34,050 bases of DNA from Oscillospiraceae bacterium (lineage in GTDB: Bacteria; Bacillota; Clostridia; Oscillospirales; Oscillospiraceae), in the NCBI GenBank assembly GCA_017435615.1, contig JAFSET010000084.1, positions 1 to 34,050 of the forward strand, read 5' to 3'. Shown here one piece after another: positions 18,073-25,589 of this stretch. Below the pieces are notes generated by a model. That model saw only the letters and a program-made list of their open reading frames with translations. It was not told where the DNA came from and did no database searches. Within the stretch, counting starts at the first letter, position 1. The number at the start of each line of letters is the position of its first letter. The position numbers and the translations under genes are program-made.

Positions 18073-18396
18073 TAAATTCCAGTTTATCGAGCTGTTACCT
18101 AAAGCGGTGTCATTGCGAGTCGCTGAATATTCGAACAACCTCCCAGCCGTGTCATTGCGAGCCGCCGAAAGGCGGCGTGGCAATCTCAAAGGGAAACTTT
18201 ATTCATTTATGGCGTCAAAGGATATTAGGGACCTAAAATAATAAATAATCATTATTTTTAGGCCAAAACGGGTCCTTTGGGTTATCCAACGTACACCCTT
18301 GCATTTTGAGATTGCCACGCCAGTGTGCGCACTGGCTCGCAATGACAAAACGGTAGGTTTCTGCAAATTCCAAGCAGCTCGATAAACTGGAATTTA
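18073..18396. repeat. MITE-like inverted-repeat element, copy A
   Basis: A 324-bp non-coding element bounded by perfect 22-bp terminal inverted repeats (18073-18094 and 18375-18396, beginning TAAATTCCAG and ending CTGGAATTTA). Inside are two oppositely directed 'CATTGCGAG ... GTGGCAATCTC' modules, each with its own hairpin: GCCGCC-GAAA-GGCGGC near 18161-18176 and GCCAGTG-TGCG-CACTGGC near 18319-18336. A long AT-rich hairpin lies in the middle (about 18230-18265). An extra partial module sits at 18108-18120. No transposase is encoded; mobilisation would need one elsewhere. It shares 65 identical bases (18297-18361) with copy B in opposite orientation. Confidence 0.85.
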
Positions 18397-19095
18397 CTGT
18401 ATTTCGTTGAGGTATTGCGCCAGGGTGCAGGTGACCTGGGCGCACCGCTGGGCCGCCAGCTTTTCAAAGCTGGGATAGTCCATCTCCGCGGAGCTGTCCG
18501 CCTTGTCGGAAATGCACCGCAGGATCACAAAGGGAACGCCGTTGCGATAGGCCGTCTGGGCAATGGCGGCACCTTCCATTTCGGTACACAACGCAGCCGT
18601 GCGGCTGATGATCTGCTCTTTGAGAGCCCCATCGGCAACGAACTGGTCGCCGCTGGCCACGGTGCCTACACGCACGGTGCCGCCGGTTTGCGCTGCCGCC
18701 TCCTGTGCCGCCCGAATCAGTGCCGGATCCGCCGGAAAGGATTTGGGCATCCCGGGAATGTTGCACATAGGGTAGCCAAAGGCCACACAGTCAAAATCGT
18801 GATGGATCACATCCTGACTGACCACCAGATCTCCAATATCCTGCTGAGCGCACAGGGAGCCGGCAATGCCGGTGTTAACAATATGGGTCACATCAAAACA
18901 GTCGCACAGGATCTGGGTGCAGATGGCGGCGTTGACCTTGCCGATACCGCAGCGCACCACCACCACCGACAGTCCCTGCAATGTTCCTTCATAGTATTCG
19001 CTGCCGGCCTTTTGCGTCACCGACAGGTCCTGAAGCTGCTGCACTAAGGTCTGCACCTCAATATCCATTGCTCCGATAATTCCAAGCTTTGTCAT
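18394..19095 (-). CDS. mtnN: 5'-methylthioadenosine/S-adenosylhomocysteine nucleosidase
   Basis: 233 residues, the usual length, with AAGGAG 7 nt before the start. It removes adenine from S-adenosylhomocysteine, giving S-ribosylhomocysteine for LuxS, and from methylthioadenosine. Seen: 'GIIGAMDIEV' with Glu13, 'GTVASGDQF', 'TEMEGAA' with Glu172 and Glu174 (base recognition and ribose binding) and 'ISDKAD' with the catalytic Asp197. All key residues are in place. It follows luxS by 12 nt in one operon. Its TAA stop codon coincides with the last three bases of element A, so the C-terminal end may have been set by the insertion. Confidence 0.96.
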   Translation of the reverse strand: MTKLGIIGAMDIEVQTLVQQLQDLSVTQKAGSEYYEGTLQGLSVVVVRCGIGKVNAAICTQILCDCFDVTHIVNTGIAGSLCAQQDIGDLVVSQDVIHHDFDCVAFGYPMCNIPGMPKSFPADPALIRAAQEAAAQTGGTVRVGTVASGDQFVADGALKEQIISRTAALCTEMEGAAIAQTAYRNGVPFVILRCISDKADSSAEMDYPSFEKLAAQRCAQVTCTLAQYLNEIQ

Positions 19096-19107
19096 GTTTT
19101 TACTCCT

Positions 19108-19584
19108 TTATTCCGGGTATTCCAGCCGGTCCGGCGTGACGGTTTCCAAAAGCCGGGCATATTGACCGCCCCAAAAGTTTGCCATCGGCAAATTCATATC
19201 CAAATAGTTTCCGCAATCCTTGGCGCTGGCACCGGGCACATCCCCCCGGAAATCCCGGATAAAAGCGAAGCACTGCTGTACCAGCGGCAGGACCTGCCGG
19301 GAGGTATAGTCTCCTGCCAGCAGCAGATAAAAGCCGGTGCGGCAGCCCATAGGTCCAAAATACAGCACCTTTTCCTTCCACTGGGGCTCATTGCGCAAAT
19401 AGGTGGCGGCCAGATGCTCGATGGTGTGGACCTCGGCGGTATTCATCACCGGTTCGTCATTGGGAGAGGTCAGCCGCAGATCAAAGGTGGTCACAGTTTC
19501 TGCCCCTACCCGATCCTTCCGGGAGACATACAGCCCCGGCTGCAGCTTGATATGATCAATGGTAAAGCTGGTTATTTTCTCCAT
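19108..19584 (-). CDS. luxS: S-ribosylhomocysteine lyase (AI-2 synthesis)
   Basis: 158 residues, the usual size, with GGAGG 5 nt before the start. It splits S-ribosylhomocysteine into homocysteine and DPD, the precursor of autoinducer-2. The metal site is visible: His53-x-x-Glu56-His57 ('HTIEH') and Cys124 ('KDCGNY'). The second catalytic Cys81 lies in 'GPMGCRTGF'. It is the first gene of the luxS-mtnN operon, so activated methyl cycle detoxification and AI-2 production are genetically linked. A promoter is seen 50-80 nt upstream. Element copies lie on both sides of the operon in opposite orientation. Confidence 0.97.
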   Translation of the reverse strand: MEKITSFTIDHIKLQPGLYVSRKDRVGAETVTTFDLRLTSPNDEPVMNTAEVHTIEHLAATYLRNEPQWKEKVLYFGPMGCRTGFYLLLAGDYTSRQVLPLVQQCFAFIRDFRGDVPGASAKDCGNYLDMNLPMANFWGGQYARLLETVTPDRLEYPE

Positions 19585-19634
19585 ACGATCCTCCGATCCT
19601 TGATGATCAAATTCATAAATGAAACGTTTTTCTT

Positions 19635-19663
19635 ATGATACCCCATACGGTATTCAAATGCAA
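19635..19663 (-). promoter_or_regulatory. Sigma-A promoter for luxS-mtnN
   Basis: On the minus strand TTGCAT (19658-19663) and TATCAT (19635-19640) are 17 bp apart. The short leader of about 45 nt leaves no room for a SAM or SAH riboswitch. Confidence 0.6.
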
Positions 19664-19731
19664 GCAAAAAGTACGTTACCGGCACGAATCCGCTGCCGGA
19701 CCTACGCTTCACCTTTACAAAACATCCTCTG

Positions 19732-20077
19732 TAAATTTCAGTTTAACGAGCTGTTTGAACTTTGCGGAAACCTACCGTTTTGTCATTGCGAGCCAGTGCG
19801 CACACTGGCGTGGCAATCTCAAAATGCAAGGCGATGTATTGTGCATCCTAAAGGACCCGTGCCAGCCAAAACATATTTATTATTTAAGGTTCCCAATATC
19901 CTTTGGTAATCTGAATGAATAAAGCTCCCCTTTGAGATTGCCACGCCGCCTTTTGGCGGCTCGCAATGACACCGCTTAAGGTTTTTGGCTTTTGCATAGC
20001 TACTGCAATGCTTAGGCATTGCGCCGCCCGTAGGGCGGCAATTTGATACCAACAACAGCTCGATAAATCGGAATTTA
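19732..20077. repeat. MITE-like inverted-repeat element, copy B
   Basis: A 346-bp relative of copy A in opposite orientation. Its terminal repeats (19732-19753 and 20056-20077) have four mismatches between them, so it looks older or more degraded than copy A. The modules lie at 19781-19824 (hairpin GCCAGTG/CACTGGC type) and 19931-19971 (hairpin GCCGCC-TTTT-GGCGGC). Additional palindromic sequence 'GCCGCCCGTAGGGCGGC' lies at about 20022-20038. No gene is supported here. It fills most of the 535-bp gap between luxS and rhaM; the rest holds the luxS promoter and a CCGGCA...TGCCGG hairpin at 19679-19699. Confidence 0.8.
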
Positions 20078-20081
20078 GCAG

Positions 20082-20110
20082 CAAAAGCCCCCTTGCCGGG
20101 GGCAAGGGGG
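20082..20110 (-). terminator. Terminator-like hairpin after rhaM
   Basis: CCCCCTTGCC and GGCAAGGGGG form a perfect 10-bp stem (20088-20097 with 20101-20110) about 10 nt past the rhaM stop on the minus strand. Only a short TTTT follows before element B begins. Confidence 0.65.
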
Positions 20111-20119
20111 GGTATGCGG

Positions 20120-20434
20120 TCAGCCAAACAGAAATACCTGCTTCATCAGAGGCTGGGCGCCGGTGACCGGGTCCATTTCCATCTGCATAACATCCTTCAT
20201 ATATTCATTCCACTTATCCACCACAGGGCTGTCTGCCTGCACCTTGGCTGCATAGTCGATGCTGTCACACTCATAATAGCCAAACAGCTCATTGCCCACA
20301 TTCCAAATGGTGTAGTTCCGAATTCCGGCCTCTGTCAGCACCTGCTTCATCTCCGGCCAAATATTATCGTGCCTTTGAATGTACTCCTCCAGCTTTCCCG
20401 GCAGCACCGTTGCCTTCCATGCGTATCGTTCCAT
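20120..20434 (-). CDS. rhaM: L-rhamnose mutarotase
   Basis: 104 residues, full length for the family, with GGAGG 6 nt before the start. It interconverts the alpha and beta anomers of L-rhamnose, which speeds entry into the RhaA/RhaB/RhaD pathway. The active-site region 'EYIQRHDNIWPEM' is present with Tyr18 and His22 at the same positions as in Escherichia coli RhaM, followed by 'NYTIW' and 'GYYEC'. The gene is divergent from a sugar ABC importer operon, which points to rhamnose as that importer's cargo. No rhaA, rhaB or rhaD gene is in the window. Confidence 0.93.
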   Translation of the reverse strand: MERYAWKATVLPGKLEEYIQRHDNIWPEMKQVLTEAGIRNYTIWNVGNELFGYYECDSIDYAAKVQADSPVVDKWNEYMKDVMQMEMDPVTGAQPLMKQVFLFG

Positions 20435-20484
20435 AGCGTACCTCCAGCTCTTTGCTTAATACTTTTTTAAAAATTTTCATTTTG

Positions 20485-20518
20485 GGGATTGCAAATCCCA
20501 CAAGTTAGTGATATTATA
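20485..20518 (-). promoter_or_regulatory. rhaM promoter with operator-like palindrome
   Basis: On the minus strand TATAAT (20513-20518) is a consensus -10 box; the -35 region (TTTTCT) is poor. Just downstream GGGATT-GCA-AATCCC (20485-20499) forms a perfect 6-bp inverted repeat near the expected transcription start, a typical repressor position. Confidence 0.45.
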
Positions 20519-20583
20519 CATCTACAGCCCCAAATAGAAAAGTATTTTTCAACAAAATTCACAAAAAGTGCAGGTTGCACAAA

Positions 20584-20614
20584 ACAGCAAATACCTTTTT
20601 GTGTACTTTGCTGT
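20584..20614 (+). promoter_or_regulatory. Inverted repeat upstream of the ABC importer operon
   Basis: ACAGCAAA (20584-20591) and TTTGCTGT (20607-20614) form a perfect 8-bp inverted repeat with centres 23 bp apart, about two helical turns, 33 nt before the ATPase start. This fits binding of a dimeric regulator. Which regulator binds is unknown. Confidence 0.4.
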
Positions 20615-20646
20615 GTCTTACATAGTTTGAGAAAGGGGAACACGTA

Positions 20647-22155
20647 ATGGCTGAAACCATTCTGGAGCTTCACGGCATTACCAAGATCTTTCCCGGTGTC
20701 CGGGCACTGGATCAGGTCCAATTTGATCTGCGTGCCGGCGAAATTCACGCCCTGATGGGTGAAAACGGTGCCGGAAAATCCACATTCATCAAGGTCATCA
20801 TGGGCGTGCATCAGGCAGAAGAAGGCCAAATGCTGCTTTACGGCCAGCCGGTGCATTTCAAAAGCACCCGGGATGCCCAAAAGGCAGGCATCGCGGCCAT
20901 CTACCAGCACGTGACCGCCTACCCGCACCTGACGGTGGCGGAAAACATTTTTACCGGTCACCTGAAAAAACGCTTTGGCATCGTTCAGTGGAAGCAGATG
21001 TACGAGGAAGCGGACAGCCTTTTGAAGGAGCTGAACGCGGACTTTGACTCCCGGGCGCTGATGGGCTCTTTGTCGGTTGCCCAGCAGCAGATGGTGGAAA
21101 TTGCCAAGGCCCTGTCGGTCCACGCAAGAATCATTATTATGGATGAACCCACCGCCGCGCTGACCAAGCGTGAGTCCGAGGAGCTGTACCGGATCACCCG
21201 CAAGCTCCGGGATGAAGGCGTGTCCATTATCTTTATTTCCCACCGGTTTGAAGACATGTACGCCCTGGCCAGCCGGGTCACGGTGTTCCGGGACTCCCGG
21301 TATATCGGTACATACGATGTAAACGGCATTACCAACGCGGACCTGATCAAGGCCATGGTAGGCCGTGAGATCAACGAGCTGTTCCCCAAGCCGAAGGTTG
21401 AGCTGGGTGAAGAAGTCCTTCGTGTTGAGGGACTCAGCCGCACCGGCTACTTTAAGGATGTATCCTTCCACGTTCGCAAGGGCGAGATTTTAGGTCTGAC
21501 CGGCCTGGTGGGCGCCCGGCGCACGGAGGTGGTGCAGACCATCTTCGGTGCGGAAAAGCTCACCGCGGGCAAGATATTCCTGGAAGGACAGCCGGTTAAG
21601 ATCCGCCGTCCGGCGGAGGCTATGAAGCTGGGCATCGGCCTGCTGCCGGAAAACCGGCAGATCGAGGGTCTGATCCTGGACTGGGGCATTGGCCGCAATA
21701 TTACGCTGACAGAGCTGAAAAGCTTCGTTCAGGGTATCTTCCTCAACGAAAAGAAGGAAAATCTGGTATCCAAGCAGCTTGCCGAGCAGGTGGACACCAA
21801 GGCCGTCACTGTGTTTGACAAGGCAAGCTCCCTGTCCGGCGGCAACCAGCAAAAGGTGGTGGTTGCCAAGGCTCTGGGCTCCGATTTCAAGGTCCTGATC
21901 CTCGATGAACCTACCAAGGGCGTGGACGTGGGCGCAAAAGCCGCCATTTATGAGATCATGGGCGAGCTGGCTCAGGCAGGCTACGCCATTGTGATGATCT
22001 CCTCGGAAATGCCGGAGATCCTGGGCATGTGCGACCGGATCGTGGTCATGTGCGAGGGCCGTGTCTCCGGTGAGCTCAGCCGTGAGGAAGCCACCCAGGA
22101 GAAGATCCTGGAGCTGGCGATGCTGAAGCAGACCGCCACAGAAGGGAGTGTGTGA
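20647..22155 (+). CDS. Sugar ABC importer, dual ATPase (RhaT/RbsA class)
   Basis: 502 residues with two fused nucleotide-binding domains, the layout of monosaccharide (CUT2) importers. Domain 1 has Walker A GENGAGKST (38-46) and Walker B 'IIMDEPT' (Asp166-Glu167). Domain 2 has a degenerate Walker A ('GLVGARRTE'), which is normal in this class, an intact signature LSGGNQQK (from 396) and LDEPTKGVD (from 419). It powers uptake through the two permeases that follow. GAAAGGGG lies 8 nt before the ATG. First gene of a four-gene operon divergent from rhaM. Rhamnose is favoured by context; ribose, other pentoses or AI-2 are alternatives. Confidence 0.92.
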   Translation: MAETILELHGITKIFPGVRALDQVQFDLRAGEIHALMGENGAGKSTFIKVIMGVHQAEEGQMLLYGQPVHFKSTRDAQKAGIAAIYQHVTAYPHLTVAENIFTGHLKKRFGIVQWKQMYEEADSLLKELNADFDSRALMGSLSVAQQQMVEIAKALSVHARIIIMDEPTAALTKRESEELYRITRKLRDEGVSIIFISHRFEDMYALASRVTVFRDSRYIGTYDVNGITNADLIKAMVGREINELFPKPKVELGEEVLRVEGLSRTGYFKDVSFHVRKGEILGLTGLVGARRTEVVQTIFGAEKLTAGKIFLEGQPVKIRRPAEAMKLGIGLLPENRQIEGLILDWGIGRNITLTELKSFVQGIFLNEKKENLVSKQLAEQVDTKAVTVFDKASSLSGGNQQKVVVAKALGSDFKVLILDEPTKGVDVGAKAAIYEIMGELAQAGYAIVMISSEMPEILGMCDRIVVMCEGRVSGELSREEATQEKILELAMLKQTATEGSV

Positions 22156-22157
22156 CC

Positions 22158-23168
22158 GTGAAACAGAAAACACTCAAAAAAGGCGGCAAGCTGGGCGAGG
22201 TCCTGCGCAGCCGCGAGATCAGCCTGCTGCTGGTCATGGTGCTGCTGTGCGTCGTTATCCAGTGGCGCAGCGGCGGTACCTTCTTCACACCCGGGGTCAT
22301 CACCCAGTTGGCACAAAACTACGCCTACACCGCAGTGCTGACCTTTGGTATGCTTTTGGTGCTGCTCATCGGCGGCATCGATATTTCCATTGCCTCCACC
22401 CTGGCATTCAGCGGTATGGCCAGCTCCATGCTGATGCAGCACGGATTTCTGACCAATCCCTTTATGGTCTTTTTGGTCAGCACCCTGATCGGCCTGGGCT
22501 GCGGCCTGATCATCGGCCTGGTGATCGCCAAGGGCAAGGTGCTTCCCATTATCGCAACCTTGGGCTTTCAGTATATCGTCCGCGGCCTGACCTATGTGAT
22601 CTCCGACAGCAAGTGGGTCAGCTCCGATGAAATGCTGCCGGCCTTTACGCAGTTTTCCCTGGACAGCTTCCTGGGCATCCCCTATTTGGCCTGGATCTTC
22701 CTTGTCCTGTTCGTCATCGTTCTGCTGGTGCTGAAATGGACGGAATTCGGCCGTCAGATCTATGCCGTTGGCTCCAACGCCGAAGCTGCCAAAATTTCCG
22801 GCATCAATATTGACCGGATCAAGATTCTGGTGTATTCCATCAACGGTGCCATTGCCGGCCTGGCCGGTGCTATGTTTACCAGTAAATACGCCTCCGCCCA
22901 GAGCAATATGGCAACCGGCGCGGAAATGGACGTGATTGCGGCCTGCGTGATCGGCGGTGTCAGCCTGAACGGCGGTCAAGGCAACGCAGTGGGCGCGCTT
23001 TTAGGCGTGATCACCATTGCCATCATCAGTAAATCCCTGAGCCTGGTGGGCATCGATGCCTTCTGGCAGCAGGCACTGAAGGGCGTTATCATCCTCCTGG
23101 CCGTTGCGGTGAATGTTTTGGTACAGCGCAACAACGACCGTGAAGTTTTGAAAGGGAGGGAGATCTGA
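22158..23168 (+). CDS. Sugar ABC importer permease 1 (RhaP/RbsC class)
   Basis: 336 residues from the GTG at 22158, which has AAGGGAG 9 nt upstream. A GTG at 22152 would overlap the ATPase stop by 4 nt and is the alternative start, but its spacing to the same site is only 3 nt. About eight to ten membrane segments are visible. The conserved loop of this family, 'FGRQIYAVGSNAEAAKISGINIDRIK' type (near residue 200), contacts the ATPase. It forms the channel with permease 2. The stop overlaps the next start by one base (TGATG). Confidence 0.9.
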   Translation: MKQKTLKKGGKLGEVLRSREISLLLVMVLLCVVIQWRSGGTFFTPGVITQLAQNYAYTAVLTFGMLLVLLIGGIDISIASTLAFSGMASSMLMQHGFLTNPFMVFLVSTLIGLGCGLIIGLVIAKGKVLPIIATLGFQYIVRGLTYVISDSKWVSSDEMLPAFTQFSLDSFLGIPYLAWIFLVLFVIVLLVLKWTEFGRQIYAVGSNAEAAKISGINIDRIKILVYSINGAIAGLAGAMFTSKYASAQSNMATGAEMDVIAACVIGGVSLNGGQGNAVGALLGVITIAIISKSLSLVGIDAFWQQALKGVIILLAVAVNVLVQRNNDREVLKGREI

Positions 23169-24178
23169 TGGCTACAAAATCCGGAAGAACCATTGCGCAT
23201 ATCAAGCAGCGCTCTGTGGGCAGCGTCCTCCTGCGTTGGGAGTCCATTCTGTTTTTGATCTTTCTTGCCGTCAATATCGTCAACTACAGCCTGTCTCCCG
23301 ACAAGTATTTCAACACCTCCAACCTGCTCCGGGGTCTTCGTGAGACCCTGGTCAGCGGTATGATCGTCTTCCCCATGGCCTTTATCCTGCTGCTGGGTGA
23401 CATCGATCTGTCCGTGGGCGGCAATGTGTGCCTGTCCGCTACGGTGCTGGGACTGGTATACAACGCATCCGGCTCCATATGGCTGGGCATTTTGGCAGCC
23501 GTAGCGACAGGTACCGTATGCGGCCTGATCAACGGCCTGCTGCTGACCCGCTTCACCGAGCTGGCTCCCATGGTGGTCACCCTGGCAACCAACATCCTGT
23601 ACCGGGGTATTTCCGAAGGTATTTTGGGTGATACCGCCACCAAGGGTATGCAGAAGGTGGACTGGTTCAAATCCCTGTACTTCGGCAAGCTGGGCGACAT
23701 CTACTACATATTGATCATTTTCCTGGTGCTGGCCGTGATCTTCGGCCTGGTGATGCACAAAACCGTGTTTGGCCGGCAAATGTTTGCCGTTGGCGAAAAC
23801 AAGCGTGCCGCCAAATATGCCGGCATCGGCGTAGAAAAGATCCGGCTGATCGTCTTCACACTGGCGGGCTTTATGTGCGGCATCACCGCCATGTTCTACT
23901 GCGCCAAGACCGGCTCTGTGATGAGCAACGCCGCTGAAGGCTACGAGCTGGATGCTATCTGCGTATGTGTGCTGGGCGGCATCTCCACCGCCGGCGGCAA
24001 GGGTACCCTGCCCGGTGCCATGATTGCCTTCTTTACCATCGCCCTGCTGAAATACGGCCTGGGACTGGTGAACATCAAGGGACAGATCATCAACGTCATC
24101 ATCGGCGCGCTGCTGGTGGTGGTCGTTATGATCCCCACGGTTCAGGATCTGATCAAGAAGCATCGGATCAAAAAATAA
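23168..24178 (+). CDS. Sugar ABC importer permease 2 (RhaQ/RbsC class)
   Basis: 336 residues, with GGAGGGAG just before the ATG and a one-base overlap with the preceding stop. It has about eight to ten membrane segments, 'DIDLSVGGNV' near residue 78, the ATPase-contact loop 'FGRQMFAVGENKRAAKYAG' near residue 200, and 'CVLGGISTAGGKGTLPGA' near residue 270, all typical of CUT2 permeases. Two different permeases in one operon, rather than one used as a homodimer, fits the rhamnose and AI-2 importers. Confidence 0.9.
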   Translation: MATKSGRTIAHIKQRSVGSVLLRWESILFLIFLAVNIVNYSLSPDKYFNTSNLLRGLRETLVSGMIVFPMAFILLLGDIDLSVGGNVCLSATVLGLVYNASGSIWLGILAAVATGTVCGLINGLLLTRFTELAPMVVTLATNILYRGISEGILGDTATKGMQKVDWFKSLYFGKLGDIYYILIIFLVLAVIFGLVMHKTVFGRQMFAVGENKRAAKYAGIGVEKIRLIVFTLAGFMCGITAMFYCAKTGSVMSNAAEGYELDAICVCVLGGISTAGGKGTLPGAMIAFFTIALLKYGLGLVNIKGQIINVIIGALLVVVVMIPTVQDLIKKHRIKK

Positions 24179-24236
24179 TTGGTATGTACGCGCAAGCGTT
24201 CATATAAACAATCTTATTTGAAAGGAAAGAAAAAAG

Positions 24237-25328
24237 ATGAAGAAACTGATCGCATTGCTCCTGGCCCTGGTTATGGTAGCCGGCCTGGTAGCCTGTGGCG
24301 GCGGCGAAGCCACCCCCACCACTACCGAAGCCCCTGTCGAAAACGTAGACCCCACCGATGCTCCTGAGCAGGAAGATCCCACCGATGCTCCTGTTGCCAG
24401 CGACATCACCTATGCTATCGTCGCAAAGTCCGAAGGCAACCCCTACATGGAAAAGATGGTTGACGGCTTCAAGGAAGCCTGCGCTGCCATGGGTGTTGGC
24501 TGCGAGGTCAAGTACCCCGCTACCGCCACCAAGATCGAAGACCAGATCGCTGTTATCAACGAGCTGATTGGCCAGAACGTCAAGGGCATCGCTATTGCCG
24601 CTAACGACGCTGAGGCCCTGTCCGCAACCCTGGAAGAAGCCAAGGCTGAGGGCATCACCATCATCACCCTGGACTCCGACACCACCGGTTCTCAGATGTT
24701 CATCAACCAGGCTGGCATTAAGGAAGTTGCTCAGGTCCTGGTAGACTCCGTCTACGACATGGCCGGCGGCGAGGGCGAATTCGCTGTTCTGTCCGCTGCT
24801 TCCACCGCTACCAACCAGAATGCCTGGATCGCTGCTATGGAAGAGATCATCGACGCTGACGAGAAGTACGCAAACCTGAATTGGGTCGAGACCGTTTACG
24901 GTGACGACGAGTCCCAGAAGTCCACTGACGAGACTCAGAACCTGATGAACAAGTATCCCAACCTGAAGGTTATCTGCTGCCCCACCACCGTTGGTGTGCT
25001 GGCTTGCGCCAAGGCTGTTCAGGACTCCGGTTCTGCCATCAAGGTTGCCGGTCTGGGCCTGCCCTCCGAAATGAAGGACTATGTGGCTGACGACAAGGTC
25101 TGCCCCTACATGTACCTGTGGAACCCCATCGACGTGGGCTCCTGCGCTGCTTACGCCATCAAGGCGATCGCTGACGGCAAGGTCGGCGAGGTCGGCACTG
25201 AGTTCACTGCTGACAACGGCACCACCTACACCATCATGGAAGGTGACAACGCCGAGCTGCAGATCATCGTTGGACCTCCCTTCGCATTCAACGGTGAGAA
25301 CATTGCTGAGTGGGCTGCTATCTACTAA
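24237..25328 (+). CDS. RhaS/LsrB-class sugar-binding lipoprotein
   Basis: 363 residues, with AAAGGAAAG before the ATG. The signal peptide ends in LVAC (Cys20). An acidic Pro/Thr linker with a repeated DPTDAP follows (about 25-52). The periplasmic-binding-protein type I fold starts at 'ITYAIVAKSEGNPYMEKM' and ends with 'VGPPFAFNGENI', like RhaS proteins. Asp residues in 'AANDAEA' and 'LDSDTTG' fit ligand-binding positions. The nearest characterised groups are the rhamnose binder RhaS and the AI-2 binder LsrB; sequence alone does not separate them here. Codon choice is unlike its neighbours: Ala is often GCT and Val often GTT, as in highly expressed genes. It is last in the operon, 58 nt after permease 2, with a terminator 24 nt downstream. 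Confidence 0.9.
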   Translation: MKKLIALLLALVMVAGLVACGGGEATPTTTEAPVENVDPTDAPEQEDPTDAPVASDITYAIVAKSEGNPYMEKMVDGFKEACAAMGVGCEVKYPATATKIEDQIAVINELIGQNVKGIAIAANDAEALSATLEEAKAEGITIITLDSDTTGSQMFINQAGIKEVAQVLVDSVYDMAGGEGEFAVLSAASTATNQNAWIAAMEEIIDADEKYANLNWVETVYGDDESQKSTDETQNLMNKYPNLKVICCPTTVGVLACAKAVQDSGSAIKVAGLGLPSEMKDYVADDKVCPYMYLWNPIDVGSCAAYAIKAIADGKVGEVGTEFTADNGTTYTIMEGDNAELQIIVGPPFAFNGENIAEWAAIY

Positions 25329-25352
25329 GATACAGTTTTAAAGCATAATAAC

Positions 25353-25381
25353 GGGGCGTTGCGTTTCATCCGCAACGCCCC
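25353..25381 (+). terminator. Terminator of the ABC importer operon
   Basis: GGGGCGTTGCG and CGCAACGCCCC form a perfect 11-bp stem with a 7-nt loop, followed by AATTATATT, a weak T-rich tail. Confidence 0.8.
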
Positions 25382-25446
25382 AATTATATTCCAGCGGTAT
25401 GCACCCTGCCGAGCCAATATTTTGCCTGCATGGTTATGCGCACCCC

Positions 25447-25570
25447 AAAGGCCCCCTCTGACGAGGGGGCTGTCAGCCGAACAGGCTGACTGGGGGAGAG
25501 AATATCTTCTTGTTTTCTCTCCCTCCGTCACGGCTTGCGCTGTGCCACCTCCCTCATCAGAGGGAGGCAA
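25447..25570. repeat. Palindrome-rich interspersed repeat
   Basis: A 120-bp block of nested hairpins: GCCCCCTC-TGAC-GAGGGGGC (25451-25470), GTCAGCC-GAACA-GGCTGAC (25472-25490), GGGAGAGAA paired with TTCTCTCCC across 25493-25523, and CCTCCCTC-ATCA-GAGGGAGG (25548-25567). It is unrelated to elements A and B. Similar blocks recur between genes in gut Clostridia (from memory of the group). It lies between two convergent transcription units and encodes no supported protein. Confidence 0.7.
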
Positions 25571-25589
25571 GGCGTCCGGCAATGTTATT

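Noticed and set aside
19585..19731. SAM or SAH riboswitch ahead of luxS
   Set aside because: The inferred leader is only about 45 nt and shows none of the conserved cores.
18233..20127. Small open frames with peptides such as 'CHCEPVRTLAWQSQNA' in both elements
   Set aside because: These are translations of the inverted-repeat elements. They recur because the DNA repeats, not because a protein is conserved.
20467..22979. Minus-strand frames opposite the importer ATPase and permease
   Set aside because: The plus-strand products have intact Walker and permease motifs; the opposite frames have none.
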